Source of the DNA: Zoroaster sp. YZ-2022
Taxonomy: Eukaryota > Echinodermata > Asteroidea > Forcipulatida > Zoroasteridae
Length of the DNA stretch: 64,000 nucleotides
Assembly (NCBI GenBank): GCA_029582265.1
Contig: CM055820.1
Location: 14,373,695-14,437,694 of the forward strand
Direction of reading: 5' to 3'
In this document: positions 1 to 12,036 of the stretch, in pieces
Layout: each line of letters starts with the position of its first letter
Numbering within the stretch: the first letter of the stretch is position 1
Program-made: the position numbers and the translations under genes
The notes under the pieces: model-generated
Databases searched by the model: none
Told to the model about the DNA's origin: nothing
Seen by the model: only the letters and a program-made list of their open reading frames with translations

Positions 1-1483
1 TTTTATGTATCATATCATATGATTGAAAAGGCTGCCAATCTCATAACACAATGTAAATATATACATCTAATGATTTTGATTTAACACCTACATCTGTACA
101 TGTAGCAAAACACTACATATAATTCAGAAATTGCTAACCAAGACTCAAGATTTGCTTTTAAAATTTAGCATTACATACATGTACATACACACAAAAATAT
201 TTCTGCCTAAATTTGTTTGCTACTGTATGCAAGCTTTTTGAATGAAATTATTCCCGGACATGCGTACATGCATACATGTACATGCATCCAAGCCAAGCTT
301 AAGGCAGGTTGCCCACTACCCAATTTGCATTTGTAGCATCCATTACATGTACATGTTCAATGAGGTAAAACCCTTAAGATACATGTACATGCAAATCCTG
401 AGGTAACAAAAACCTCTGGTTAAAGAGAAGGTGAAGTCTTATGTAAGACTTGATGTAGTCTTGAGGTAAAGTCTTGATGTGGTAAACATTGTCTGCTTTC
501 AAAGGATCTGCAGCAAGCGGGCGCTGTCTGAAACTGACTCACAATGACCCAGATGTCTCTACTGATGACCATCTGAATCAATGTCTTGATTATTTTGTAT
601 CTGATGCCTGGAACTTACCAGGAAATTTGGGTTTTATCAAATGTTTTGGGTAATCCCTTTTTTCGCCAAGATGAACATTTTTTTTAAATAATTTCTCAGG
701 ATGATACACTTGTACCAGTTTCATAACAGGAAATTTGGGGAACTATTTATTGAAAAATTATGCTTCTCATGATTATTATTTTTTAAATATGTAATTTTGT
801 AAAGCATTTGTTTCTCTTTACATGTATTTCAAAGCAAAATATAGCAAAGTTCTGATGAAAGTATATGTAAATGCTGGAAATTTCCAGTAAAATAGGGGAA
901 AACAGGCAATACATCTTGAATGATTAATGCTTTTTGTTAGGGGTACTAAATTTGCCGGTCTAGATTGTTGGAAAATACAAACCTTTTAAAATGGGAAAGA
1001 AAATAAATTATGTACATCATGAATGCACCATCTCAGCAGCAAATACAGAGAAATGAAAAATGCAACATCCAAGAATAAATTAAAGATGTTTGTATCTCTT
1101 GACTATTTCAATACTCTTTGGAGAAACACAATTTTCTTCCAGTTCGTCTCACGTGTTCATTTATTGAGTGCATCACTATACTGAATATAGATAACCTCTA
1201 CATGTTATGCCTTAGCATGCATTCATGTCATGCCATGGGGTATATTGGCTGCATTTCTTATTAGCTACAACCTTTCTAAAGTATAAGGCCTCAAAACCAC
1301 AGGCAAATTACAGACAGACATTAAAGTTGTATCACCCATATTTTGTTTTTTTGTTTTAATTCCTTTTAATACCGGCATTTTTCATACATTTTCTGCAATT
1401 TCCCACCTAGAAAGGGAAAAAATTAACTATTTCAGTATTTGTCACAATCACAGTTTACTGGAAATTCGTTTCAATTTCATTGT
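1..1483. other. Unique AT-rich sequence, no gene recognised
   Basis: No ORF of interest and no recognisable exon is seen. The stretch holds scattered TACATGTACATG palindromic runs (for example near 270-390) and homopolymers. It could be intergenic or intronic. Confidence 0.5.
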
Positions 1484-1486
1484 TAA

Positions 1487-2354
1487 GGCCGTTTGTTTTT
1501 TATTACTTGGATTACGGATTTGTAAGCTACAAAAAATGAGCGGGGATCGGGGAAAAAAAAAAAAAAAAAATGACCGGGATTACGGAATTTCGAGCTCACG
1601 AAATCGGGCGGGGCGAAAAATAAAAAAAATAAAAATAAAAAAAATACCGAAGGCACGCAGGCGGCTTCTAAAACACGTACATTATACACAATTTATGTAG
1701 ACAAAAGCAGAAAGTCACTGAATGAATGTCGCGAGTGTTTAGGCTTAACAAAATGTTCTGTTTCCGGTTTCTGACCGACCCTAACTTTACGCCGCGACCG
1801 TAAACTTTTTACATTATTCGGCTTGAAAAAAAAAGCAGCAAGATGCACCAAGTCTCGGCAGCGGCCGCCATTGTAAACAGCAGATGCACACACGCTGATG
1901 CTCTGCCCAAATTCGCACACACAGACCATTTGTTGACACAGCAATCGTTTGCATGAGTTTGGGCCGTGAGGTCAAGTCGCGCGATGCACGTACATGTACA
2001 TGTAGTTGTTACTAAATGGCCAATGTATGCACTTGGGCAAATAGTATAGTCTATAAACGGACTCGCACTTTGCACGTGAATGCATAACATTGGTCTGGTT
2101 TCCATCATACATCGGCGCGATTTTTTCTCCGTTCACTGGCTCACGGTACGTGTACACATTTACTGTACATGTATTGTAGGGATCTTGTTGTATTTGAAGA
2201 AAATGTGATCTAAAAGTATTGTTTTGTACACGATGGTGTTTTGTACGCGATCGGTGGCACTGTTGTAAGTGTTGTGGATTTTTTTTTTTTTTTTCAGAAA
2301 CGCGATTTTTTCGAGCGGCGATTCCGTAATCCAAGTTATTAAAAAAACATGGCC
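1487..2354. mobile_element. PIF/Harbinger-like non-autonomous DNA transposon
   Basis: The ends are inverted copies of each other. The left end reads GGCCGTTTG, a T-rich run, then TTACTTGGATTACGGA; the reverse complement of the right end reads GGCCATG, a T-rich run, then AACTTGGATTACGGA. Both ends are flanked by TAA (1484-1486 and 2355-2357), the 3-bp TSD typical of PIF/Harbinger. The inside holds A/T homopolymers and short GC-rich segments but no transposase that I recognise. The shorter element at 15955-16087 has the same GGCC start and TAA duplication. Superfamily assignment rests on TSD and TIR only. Confidence 0.6.
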
Positions 2355-2357
2355 TAA

Positions 2358-4346
2358 TATATTCAGGCAATTAATTACTGTTACAGAGAAGGTACAACAT
2401 TGGTATTGCTGGCCAAACTTCTTCTATACGTGTAGCTATGTTTTTTTTTCTTTGAATCAAGACAAACATTAAACAACCACTGTAACTTGTGACAGTTTCA
2501 GCTCAACACATTCTAAGTCATGAGAAAAGTGTGAAAAATCTTTAATAATTTTTACAGAAAACACTTGGAGCAAATCTGTTTGTGTTTTCTTTGAAATGAC
2601 AGAAGTTCGAACAAATTTAAAAAAAATTTTTTTTTTAGAATGAACCTTTACCAACTTCACATACAGTAAGCATTCGGATAATAATTTTGCAATTGTCATT
2701 TAGTAACCATTACAAATGTTGTACGTTTCCTTCAAATACAGAATCCCCCAAGCAATTGTTTGATTTCAGCTCAAGGTGTGAATGAAATGGACATCATAAA
2801 AGTGAGATTTGTACGTGTATTTAAATGAGTAACAAATGGGTTATGCTCCAACATAAGAGAAGGCAAACCACATTGACTGAACGACAAAGGAAATCAACAC
2901 ATAATAGCAACCACTGTATTATGTTAACCTTGAACTTCACAGCGACTTGTTTACATTCAGTTTAGTCCATTTCGCTCCACTAGTGAAGGAAGATCTCTGA
3001 AAAGTAATTATGTTCCACTTCATCATCATGTTCTAGTTGTTTCTATGTCGTCATAGCGACTGCCATTCTGCCTGCATGTATAATGCCTGCATCTTTAACA
3101 TGTACATGTATGTTATTAGCCGCATTCTGCATACGTCTTTAGAATCATGCCGATCTTCACAATCATTATCATTCTTATCAATAAACTCAATCAATCTCTG
3201 ATATAAAAAAAACATCAATAATTCCTGGTAAAACATATTCTTATCATAAAACATATTCTTATCAATAACTCAATCTTTTTGTCTTTTCCGTCCTAACTTG
3301 CTTCAGCGCCCTCCAGTGGTGTATCGGGGGTGGGGGTGATGGGGTGTGTAATGAGGTATATAATGTTCAGTGGGTTTCTTGTGGTAGGATGGCCTTGTTG
3401 TAGAGGTGCTGGTCACCTGTTCTATCTTACCACTCAATGGCTTTGTTTAAAATGAATTTTTGCGTATTTTATGTTTTTTAGGGTTTTGGTTTTATATCTA
3501 ATTGATGTAATCTGATTGCCAGTGTAAAATGTAATGTAATAAAATAAAATAAAATAAAAACCCGAACAATATCAAGAGGTGTTCGCGCTGTCACTCGAAC
3601 ACCTAATAATCAATATCTGACAAAAAAAACATAAATAATTCCTGATAAAACATAATCTACTTTGAGATTTTCAGAAGCCCTATTTAAAGATCCACATTTT
3701 GTTACATTTTGTGATTCCAATTATTATTATTTGTTCACTGTTGGTAATTACCAGAATAGAAATTAAACAAACTATTATGTAAAAACTAATTTGTTTTTAC
3801 TAATGGTTAATGGTACCAAACATCCTGAGAAGATATTCCATCTGACATTATGACATGCATTAACATAACATGCAGTAATAACTGCATCTTTTTTTTTAGA
3901 AAACATTAAATGGATCATTTATAAGCCGATGATTCATTTCAATATTAAAAGGAATACTAACATCTGAAAGCATTTTCACTCTATTCTCATTAATCCTTTA
4001 GAACCACCCCAAAACATTCAAACTCCAACAGCAGGGTTTGTTGGATTTTGATGGACTCAGTACTGTATAGCCCAGACAGGGTCACAGGGATACTTTACGT
4101 GGGTCCTGGCGTCCCAAGTCCAACAGTTGGGTGGTAGTGTTTGTGCATGTTTTTGGATTTTGGCAGATTCAGGAAGGTTCTTAATAGCCAAAATACAGCT
4201 AGAGGTTGGTTTGTTTATAAATGGATACAGACATTTTACCAAGTGTTCACTGCCTTTAGAATGTTTTAAGAAATGACAGATAACCTTACTAATCCTTACA
4301 GTGTACGTCATGTTCTTTGGATAAAGTAATAAAATACACAATAATG
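2358..4346. other. Mostly unique sequence, possible LINE 3' tail
   Basis: No gene is recognised. At about 3290-3560 a stretch ends in a repeated AATAA tail (AAAATAAAATAAAATAAAA), which resembles the 3' end of a non-LTR retrotransposon or SINE. No reverse-transcriptase ORF is visible upstream, so this is a weak call. A poly-A/T run lies at 2616-2637. Confidence 0.3.
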
Positions 4347-4355
4347 TTAAGGGTC

Positions 4356-6524
4356 TGAAAGGCACAATATCTTCACGATCAGAGCAGCCTTTCAACGGGG
4401 CATGGAATCAATGTGCTAGTTTAAGATGAACACAGTGACTGAAAACTACTGGCTCATTTATGTACAGTAGCAACGGTAATATGACTTAATCATGTGGGGT
4501 ATTATTTTCAGTCACTGAGTTAATCTAAAACTAGCACTCTGATTCCATGTCCTGTTGATCTGAAACTAACACTCCGATTCCATGCCCTGTTGATCTGAAA
4601 CTAACACTCCGATTCCATGCCCTGTTGATCTGAAACTAACACTCCGATTCCATGCCCTGTTGATCTGAAACTAACACACCGATTCCATGCCCTGTTGATC
4701 TGAAACTAACACACCGATTCCATGCCCTGTTGATCTGAAACTAACACTCCGATTCCATGCCCTGTTGATCTGAAACTAACACTCCGATTCCATGCCCTGT
4801 TGATCTGAAACTAGCACTCCGATTCCATGCCCTGTTGATCTAAAACTAGCACTCCGATTCCATGCCCTGTTGATCTAAAACTAGCACTCCGATTCCATGC
4901 CCTGTTGATCTAAAACTAAACTCCGATTCCATGCCATGTTGATCTAAAACTAACACTCCGATTCCATGCCCTGTTGATCTAAAACTAACACTCCGATTCC
5001 ATGCCCTGTTGATCTAAAACTAGCACTCTGATTCCATGCCCTGTTGATCTAAAACTAGCACTCTGATTCCATGCCCTGTTGATCTAAAACTAGCACTCTG
5101 ATTCCATGCCCTGTTGATCTAAAACTAGCACTCCGATTCCATGCCCTGTTGATCTAAAACTAGCACTCTGATTCCATGCCCTGTTGATCTAAAACTAGCA
5201 CTCCGATTCCATGCCCTGTTGATCTAAAACTAGCACTCCGATTCCATGCCCTGTTGATCTAAAACTAGCACTCTGATTCCATGCCCTGTTGATCTAAAAC
5301 TAGCACTCCGATTCCATGCCCTGTTGATCTAAAACTAGCACTCCGATTCCATGCCCTGTTGATCTAAAACTAGCACTCTGATTCCATGCCCTGTTGATCT
5401 AAAACTAGCACTCCGATTCCATGCCCTGTTGATCTAAAACTAGCACTCTGATTCCATGCCCTGTTGATCTGAAACTAGCACTCTGATTCCATGCCCTGTT
5501 GATCTAAAACTAGCACTCCGATTCCATGCCCTGTTGATCTAAAACTAGCACTCTGATTCCATGCCCTGTTGATCTAAAACTAGCACTCTGATTCCATGCC
5601 CTGTTGATCTAAAACTAGCACTCCGATTCCATGCCCTGTTGATCTAAAACTAGCACTCCGATTCCATGCCCTGTTGATCTGAAACTAGCACTCCGATTCC
5701 ATGCCCTGATAATCTGAAACTAGCACTCCGATTCCATGACCTGTTGATCTGAAACTAACACTCCGATTCCATGCCCTGTTGATCTAAAACTAACACTCCG
5801 ATTCCATGCCCTGTTGATCTAAAACTAACACTCCGATTCCATGCCCTGTTGATCTAAAACTAACACTCCGATTCCATGCCCTGTTGATCTAAAACTAACA
5901 CTCCGATTCCATGCCCTGTTGATCTGAAACTAGCACTCCGATTCCACGCCCTGTTGATCTGAAACTAACACTCCGATTCCACACCTTTTGATCTGAAACT
6001 AACACTCCGATTCCACGCCCTGTTGATCTGAAACTAACACTCCGATTCCACGCCGTTGATCTAAAACTAGCACTCCGATTCCACGCCCTGTTGATCTAAA
6101 ACTAGCACTCCGATTCCACGCCCTGTTGATCTAAAACTAGCACTCCGATTCCACGCCCTGTTGATCTAAAACTAGCACTCCGATTCCACGCCCTGTTGAT
6201 CTAAAACTAACACTCCGATTCCATGCCCTGTTGATCTGAAACTAACACTCCGATTCCATGCCCTGTTGATCTAAAACTAACACTCCGATTCCATGCCCTG
6301 TTGATCTAAAACTAACACTCCGATTCCATGCCCTGTTGATCTAAAACTAGCACTCCGATTCCATGCCCTGTTGATCTGAAACTAGCACTCCGATTCCATG
6401 CCCTGATAATCTGAAACTAGCACTCCGATTCCATGCCCTGTTGATCGTGACGATATTGTCCCTTTAATCTAAAACTAACACTCCGATTCCATGCCCTGTT
6501 GATCGTGACGATATTGTCTCTTTA
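4356..6524 (+). mobile_element. MITE of the TTAAAGGGACA family, enlarged by an internal minisatellite
   Basis: The ends are copies of a TIR seen in three other elements of this window (11560-11783, 21594-21924, 33484-33708): a start close to TTAAAGGGACAATATC, then CACGATCAGAGCAG. The reverse complement of this appears at the right end as GATCGTGACGATATTGT followed by CTTTAA. The left part (4356-4522) matches the other copies, including the segment with CAGTGACTGAAAA and TACTGGCTCATTTATG. Other copies are about 220-330 bp, whereas this one is about 2.17 kb because the segment next to the right TIR is tandemly amplified. Confidence 0.7.
4523..6446 (+). repeat. 35-bp minisatellite, about 55 units
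   Basis: The unit contains GATCTAAAACTAGCACTCCG followed by ATTCCATGCCCTGTT and repeats with a 35-bp period for about 1.92 kb. Variants are GAAACTAAC versus AAAACTAGC, CTCCG versus CTCTG, and CCATGCC versus CCACGCC. A few units have small deletions (near 4914, 5980 and 6050). Variant types are clustered: AAC units first, then a block of AGC units with CTCCG and CTCTG interspersed, then AAC units again, then CCACG units. The rare variant CCCTGATAATCTGAAAC occurs near 5705 and near 6405, which suggests block duplications. Confidence 0.9.
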
Positions 6525-7452
6525 ATGGTGGTTTTCAATAATGCACTGTAAAAATAGTTACATTATTTTCCCCTTTATATGTGAGCTCTGTGACTAATTT
6601 TGTACGTCCCAGTCTTCATCATACGAGTGTGCACTTTTTGTTGGTGCATACCCATTTGAAAGATTTTTTTTTATAAAAAATAAAAATGTGGAGCCCATAT
6701 GAAATCCTGACCATAACAAGCCTGGCTGGGCCTCATCTCTCCCTAAAGACTTCTTAAACAACATCTCTTGCAGTCTGATACTAATACACAAGAGGTGACT
6801 GTGAGATGATGATACCCACATTTATCACGCTCAACTGAGTTTCCTATGATACGGATTATTAAGAGCATGACACATACATGTATACCAAAACGTGGTGGCC
6901 TGTTATCATATCTCAGAGGAATTCTAAAGTACACTGTAGATGTGGAACATGGCTATAATGAAACAAAATGGATTGCATATAAAATATTCACCCTAATGGT
7001 TGTCTGTTGAAGTGAATCATACTGTAGTTGGAATTCTAATTGACTACACATGTACATACATACATATGAGCCAAGGATTATGTTCAACACAACCAAATGT
7101 TTGTTACAATGGTGTTCATTACAGTGGCACTGCACTTTACATTGAAATGATTGTAATATTGTCTACTATGTACAGGTACATGTGTAAATGGTACAAACAT
7201 GAAGACAGGTGTTCACAATGTGGTGAAGAGTGTTTGTACATGAGAGGTACATGTAAATCAACTGGAATATTTCAAAAAAATTACATTAAACCATTCATTC
7301 ATGTAGGCAAATGTACCATTATCTGAACAGTGATGAATTTATCATACTGCATCATAAATTCATTGATTCATTTATTATATCCATGCCCGGTTTAATTATT
7401 CTGTGAAATAACTTATTTCTAAGTATTTTAGTTTACATGTATTTCTTACTAG

Positions 7453-7692
7453 AAAATTGCAATGTCAAGATTAAAATTAAAACATAAGGAACCAAAAGAT
7501 TCACACAGAATATACTTTTTCAGTTTACCAATGCACATTTAATAAAATCTAAATGCATTTAAATTTACCAGACAAATTGCAATGGCAAAAATTAACTATG
7601 AAAATTCAAGAAAACAAAGCATTCTCACAGAATATACTTCTTTCAGTTTATCAATGCACATTTAATCAAATCTAAATACATTTCAAAATAAG
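7453..7692. repeat. 120-bp direct tandem duplication
   Basis: AAATTGCAATG recurs 120 bp apart. Both copies carry CACAGAATATACTT, then TTTCAGTTTA, CAATGCACATTTAAT and AAATCTAAAT. The copies are diverged at about one base in six, so the duplication is old. Confidence 0.75.
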
Positions 7693-7962
7693 AGAGTAAT
7701 AATTTTCAGTAGTTTTAAATTGCTAAGAATGTGGGCATGTGAAACTGAAGATCATGTGACTTGGTAAAGTGATCTTCATGACTTGCTTGGTACCCAGTAA
7801 CCAACCAAACAGAACCATATCATGTTCTACTGAGAATGACATCAAGTTCAATAGCCTTTTGCTATCAGTCACTTGTAAGATGACAATGGAAATACAATGT
7901 ACAAAGCCATGACTGCAATTCTTAAAGTGTTGGGTTCTATCGGATCATGACATCGGATCAGG

Positions 7963-8083
7963 GAGGTAAAATGATCTAAAAGTATCCCTATGTACTGTAC
8001 AATGTATGTCAGTGACATATATTGTACAGGACATGTACATGTACGTGTAGGGATAATTTTAGATCATTTTTCTGCCACATATT
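7963..8083. repeat. Imperfect palindrome able to form a long hairpin
   Basis: The left arm has AAAATGATCTAAAAGTATCC and TGTACTGTACAATGTATGTC. The right arm has GACATATATTGTACAGGACA and TAGGGATAATTTTAGATCAT. The two inner arms meet with almost no loop. It could be a tiny foldback MITE or a transcribed hairpin. Confidence 0.6.
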
Positions 8084-8596
8084 ATCCCTACACTATATTT
8101 GTGACATGTGTACACAAACAAACATAGGCAATCCATTTAAATTTTACTTTGTTTAATTTGCACTATCCAAATCCTAATAATGCCTGGAAATGTGGATACA
8201 AGTGTGCGTTCCTTACCTTTAGTCATGATGGGCATTTAAGGCAACGATCAACCCCGCTTACTGGTCCACAAGCTACATCATTTTGATTATCAGTAAACAC
8301 TGAATTATATGCCTGTAATCATAGACACTGCTTCTTGTAATTTAGACCGTGCAACCACTAGACCAAATATGACCCTACATACCTGAACATGTAAAACCAT
8401 GTAAAACCTCAAAATCACTTTCTGTGAGGTTTCCTTTTTACATAAATTGTACTGCTTCTATGTGGAATCTATGTACAGAATTTAGAGAGTATCTAAAAAC
8501 TCAGAATGCTTGGAACGTTGTCACTGGGAACAGGAAACTCTTTATTTGGAATTGCTTCGTATTCCTAAACAGAAAGTTCAATTTGGAGCATTCCAA

Positions 8597-8706
8597 GTTC
8601 CCTCCTATGACTGCAAGGGTCAAAATCAGTCAAAATGTAATATACTTGCCAAGGTACATAGTGCACTTAAAAGTCAAATACTGTCAAACCTTAACGTGTA
8701 GTAGGT
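8597..8706 (+). mobile_element. Truncated MITE, TTAACCCTCCTA family 1
   Basis: It matches the start of the element at 11053-11361 (CCCTCCTATGACTGCAAGG, GTCAAAATCAGTCAAAATG, TACTTGCCAAGGTACAT, GTGCACTTAAAAGTCAAA) but stops after TCAAACCTTA. The 3' two-thirds are missing. Confidence 0.7.
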
Positions 8707-10062
8707 ACAAGAGTGAAAAATAAATAAATATTACAAGAGTGAAAAATAAATTTTGAACTTTGAGCCCTTAACCCCACGCATTCTGCAAAACTAACAGACA
8801 GACTTACATTAAATTTGATGCTTAGATACCTTTATAACACCTTATACAAAACCATCTTATTAAAATCCTGAAAATGAATGTCATTGTTTGGAAGCTATTT
8901 GCAATTCTACAAGACTCCTGTACATTATGCTTGAAGTAAAGCAGTAATTCCCTGAGGTAGCCTAATTGGCTTCCAAGTAGCACCTACATGTACCAAACAA
9001 AGAAAATTGCAATAATGATCAATCCATTCCAATTAGAATGAGACTGCTCAACTGTTGAGTGAATTCAGAGGGGCAATCAAGTGGTTATCAGCTTGAAATT
9101 CCTCATCAGTCAATATTAATTGCCCCATTTTATAACTTATTTCCTTAAAGGGAAGGTAAATCATTGTTATTTTGAAAGGTTTCATCCTTTAAGTTTTCTC
9201 AAAATATATCATAAAACTACAAAATCATAAAACTGTTTCATGTTTTACAAAAGCTACTGGACAACATTTAAAAAAATTTGACATAATTTTTTTGTTTTCC
9301 CCTTAAGATGAATGCACATCGATTGAATACCTTCTCAGGATCATTGATGTATTGTACTTACACCAACATTACTCCAAGAAAGCTTTTAAATAATTGTGAT
9401 GTGTTTACCAAACTCAGACACATTTGGGCAAGAAATCAAAATTGAGTTAGTTATTGATAATGAAAGTAGAGATCTTCAGTTTTAAAATGATAGCTTTTTT
9501 ATTTTAACTGGATGTGCAAACGCGGAATTACGTAATTTTTTAGTTTGTCTTTATGAAAACTCAAAACGTTGCCCTTTAAAGTTTAATACCAAATTTAATC
9601 TGGTATAATTTAAGTAATTAACTTCTTACAAAGGTACTTCATTTTCCCTATCAACGGGCATTACAGAAGAATGATATTGCCTTATAATTGCTTTATTAAG
9701 GGATTTATATACATTAATTTTTGGGCTATTTGTCAGTTCCGAGCTCTGCCCAATTCTGTCTGATTTTGGTAGAACGCGTCACAATTTATTAATTTGATAA
9801 AGTTCATGTAGGTAGATTGTACATCCATTCAGTTTATATCGTGGTCAGCCAAATAGAAGCTTGAATATGCAATTTTCTCTTGGTAAAGGACACTTCTATT
9901 AGAAAATGAAACTGTCTATGGGAACATCTCCATGGGAACGTCTCCAGAGGCACTAAGGCAATGACCAGTAGCAACAGAAGCAACTGTTGCCTCTTGCCTC
10001 TGTGTAGTTCAATGCTTGAACATGTATTCATTTCTAGTATGTCCATGTACATACATGTGTAC

Positions 10063-10255
10063 CAATCATTAGGCAAGCTCAGTGGTCGAGAGATTAAGAT
10101 GTCAGCCATAGTAAGCATGAGGTCGTAGGTTCCAATCCTGCCGGAGTCATCTGTAGAGGTTTTTTCTGCAGACATTCGGAAAGCACCGAGTATAAAGTAC
10201 TTCATACATTACATCAGTGTAAGGGCTAAATCAAATCAATTGTAAAGCAAGAATT
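10063..10255 (+). mobile_element. tRNA-derived SINE, copy 1 (diverged)
   Basis: The sequence has a tRNA-like head: an A-box-like AAGCTCAGTGGTCGAGAG and a B-box-like region GGTCGTAGGTTCCAATCC, followed by a CGGAGTC stem and a conserved tail (AAAGCACCGAGTATAAAGT, then ACATCAGTGTAAGG). It belongs to the same family as 10262-10440, 15536-15610, 32525-32800, 43800-43985 and 57135-58215. The B box is mutated from the consensus, so this is a SINE relic and not a tRNA gene. Confidence 0.7.
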
Positions 10256-10261
10256 TCACCA

Positions 10262-10440
10262 ATCTATATATATCGTGGTGCCCGCTGCTATATAGGATTC
10301 TAACCTGCCAATCGTCATCGGGTAAGCTCGGTGGTTGAGATGGTAAGACATCTGCACTTGTAAGCATGAGGTTGTGGGTTTGAATCCCGCCCGAGTCAGA
10401 AAGCACCAAGTATACAGTGCTTCACACATTACATGTACAT
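10262..10440 (+). mobile_element. tRNA-derived SINE, copy 2, tandem with copy 1
   Basis: The body begins ATATATATCGTGGTGCCCGC and CTGCTATATAGGATTCTA, then AAGCTCGGTGGTTGAGATGG and a good B box in GTTGTGGGTTTGAATCCCGC. The tail stops soon after AGCACCAAGTATACAGTG. It sits directly behind copy 1 in the same orientation. Confidence 0.7.
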
Positions 10441-10479
10441 GTACATGTACTAGTTACCAATTAGTTCACTAACCGTTTT

Positions 10480-11000
10480 ACCAAAACTTTCACGGTCAGT
10501 TAACCAGTTAACCAGTGTTTAAGTCGGTCCCTGATGGCCACACAGACTAGACAGTCAGCAAATGGCACAATATGAATACATTTTCAATTAAAAAGCATCA
10601 ATAAACTTCCCACAATGAAGTTTAATAGCCAATGCGGCAAAAAAGGAAATCTAGAACAAAATGGGCAGGAAATTATTATTATTATTAGCTTTCAGTTAGC
10701 TGGTTGGCAAAATTCTAAATGGTTAGTGCAGTTTCCGTCGGTTAACCGGTTAACCAGTTCGCGTCGGAGGCCGTGTATACACGCAATTTTTTTTTGCACC
10801 GTGGATCGGAGAGCGTCTAAACACGCCAAAGGAAACTCCGGAATATTGGTATGCATGCTCGTTTGAGCCACCCGTGTACGGTGACATGCTCGGAAGACGT
10901 GGCCACCCGCTGTGGAAGCTTCCATTCACGGTGTGTGTGGGAAAAATAAACCCGCACAGGGGCCCAGAAAAACTTTTTTATTCCCAACGCGAACTGGTTA
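10480..11000. repeat. Dispersed repeat rich in GGTTAACCGGTTAACC
   Basis: Motifs CAGTTAACCAGTTAACCAG and GGTTAACCGGTTAACCAG flank a segment (AATGCGGCAAAAAA, GAACAAAATGGGC, GGTTGGCAAA) that resembles 26578-26760. A GC-rich part follows (10760-10930). The short ORFs on both strands here have no features of real proteins. Element class and exact ends were not determined. Confidence 0.4.
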
Positions 11001-11052
11001 ACAGTCCCAGCACTAACCTGTACAATGTACATGTACAGTATTTATTTTAGCC

Positions 11053-11361
11053 ATGACTAACCCTCCTATGACTGCAACGGTCAAAATCAGTCAAAATGTT
11101 CATATACTTGCCAACGTACATATATATCTAGTGCACTTAAAAGTCAAACACTATCAAACCTTACATTTACAGGTCAAAATGAGTCAACCGTTTTTGACTG
11201 ATAAAAGCATTGTCTTGTATTGTTGAGGGTGGTCAAAATGACAGTAAAAACCAGTCAAAAATGCCCCTGTGTGCACATTTGGGTCAACAGTCACAACAGT
11301 CAGTTGACTGATTTTGACCACTATAGCTACTTGCCACTAAAGTTCAGCTATAGTAGGAAGG
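11053..11361 (+). mobile_element. MITE, TTAACCCTCCTA family 1, near full length
   Basis: It starts TAACCCTCCTATGACTGC and ends in CTATAGTAGGAAGGTT, the inverted form of the start. The interior is built of CAGTCAAAA/TTTTGACTG motifs and GGGGCATTTTTGACTGG (reverse strand). Other copies: 8597-8706, 13034-13104 plus 18841-19012, 16868-17173 and 48083-48374. It has no coding capacity. Confidence 0.75.
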
Positions 11362-11559
11362 TTCTAAAAGCTATATTTACTTCTTGAAACCTTCCCATGA
11401 CAATTTACATCATTTATGTACTAATACTCACTGGAGAAGTGGAATTAATTATCAACAAATAATAAAACCGAGCTATAAATCCCTCCGTTTCCTTCCCAAA
11501 ATTCTGGCTGTGAAATACACATCAAATGTAAACTGTGCATTGCACTAATGAGCATTTGA

Positions 11560-11783
11560 TTAAAAGGGTAGTATCGTCATAAACAGAGCAGACTTTTGAA
11601 AGGGCATACAATCCATGTCCTAGTTTAAGATGAACACAGTGACTGAAAATTACTGGCTCATTTATGCAGCAGCAACGGTAATGTGACCTTATCATACGTG
11701 GGGTATTATGGCAGTCACTGAGTTAATCTAAAATTAGCATTCCGATTCCATGCCCTGTTGATCGTGACGATACTGACCCTTTA
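11560..11783 (+). mobile_element. MITE, TTAAAGGGACA family, ordinary length
   Basis: It begins near TTAAAAGGGTAGTATCGTCA and ends TGATCGTGACGATACTGACC plus CTTTA. The segment next to the right TIR contains exactly one copy of the 35-bp unit (CTAAAATTAGCATTCCGATT) that is amplified at 4523-6446. It is therefore the unexpanded reference copy. Confidence 0.75.
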
Positions 11784-12036
11784 GGTATTCTGGATAGGAA
11801 CCTTCCTGAATCCTCCAAAATTCATCAGTGCACTTTTGGAAACATGCCCTTATCTTCAAAATGCTCCATGCATTTTCATTGATCTTTCATATTCAGCACT
11901 TATGGTCTGTACTTCTTGCCACGTAGTAATTTTGCCCCATTTGAAGAAGTGAAAGTACCAGTTCCAACAGTGCTGAATTTTTCCAAAAAAGTGCCCCTTG
12001 GAGGATTTTGATGGATTTGGGATGGTTAGGGTTAAT
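11784..12036 (+). mobile_element. MITE, TTAACCCTAAC family (a), 5' end replaced
   Basis: It matches 26310-26577 and the reverse of 60380-60644: GGAACCTTCCTGAATCCTCC, CAGTGCACTTTTGGAAACAT, CCATGCATTTTCATTGATC. It ends GGTTAGGGTTAA. It abuts the preceding MITE directly at CCCTTTAGGTATTCTGG, so the expected TTAACCCTAAC start is missing. Confidence 0.7.

Larger units (their letters stand above)
6525..10060. other. Unique AT-rich sequence with small repeats
   Basis: No gene is recognised. It holds the 120-bp tandem duplication, the palindrome and the partial MITE listed separately. A stretch at about 9147-9580 starts with TTAAAGGGAAGG and ends with CCCTTTAAAG and may be another MITE, but I could not match its ends convincingly. 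Confidence 0.4.

Noticed and set aside
4523..6446. Regular 35-bp repeats resembling a CRISPR array
   Set aside because: There are no unique spacers: units are directly abutting and vary at fixed positions, within an animal MITE.
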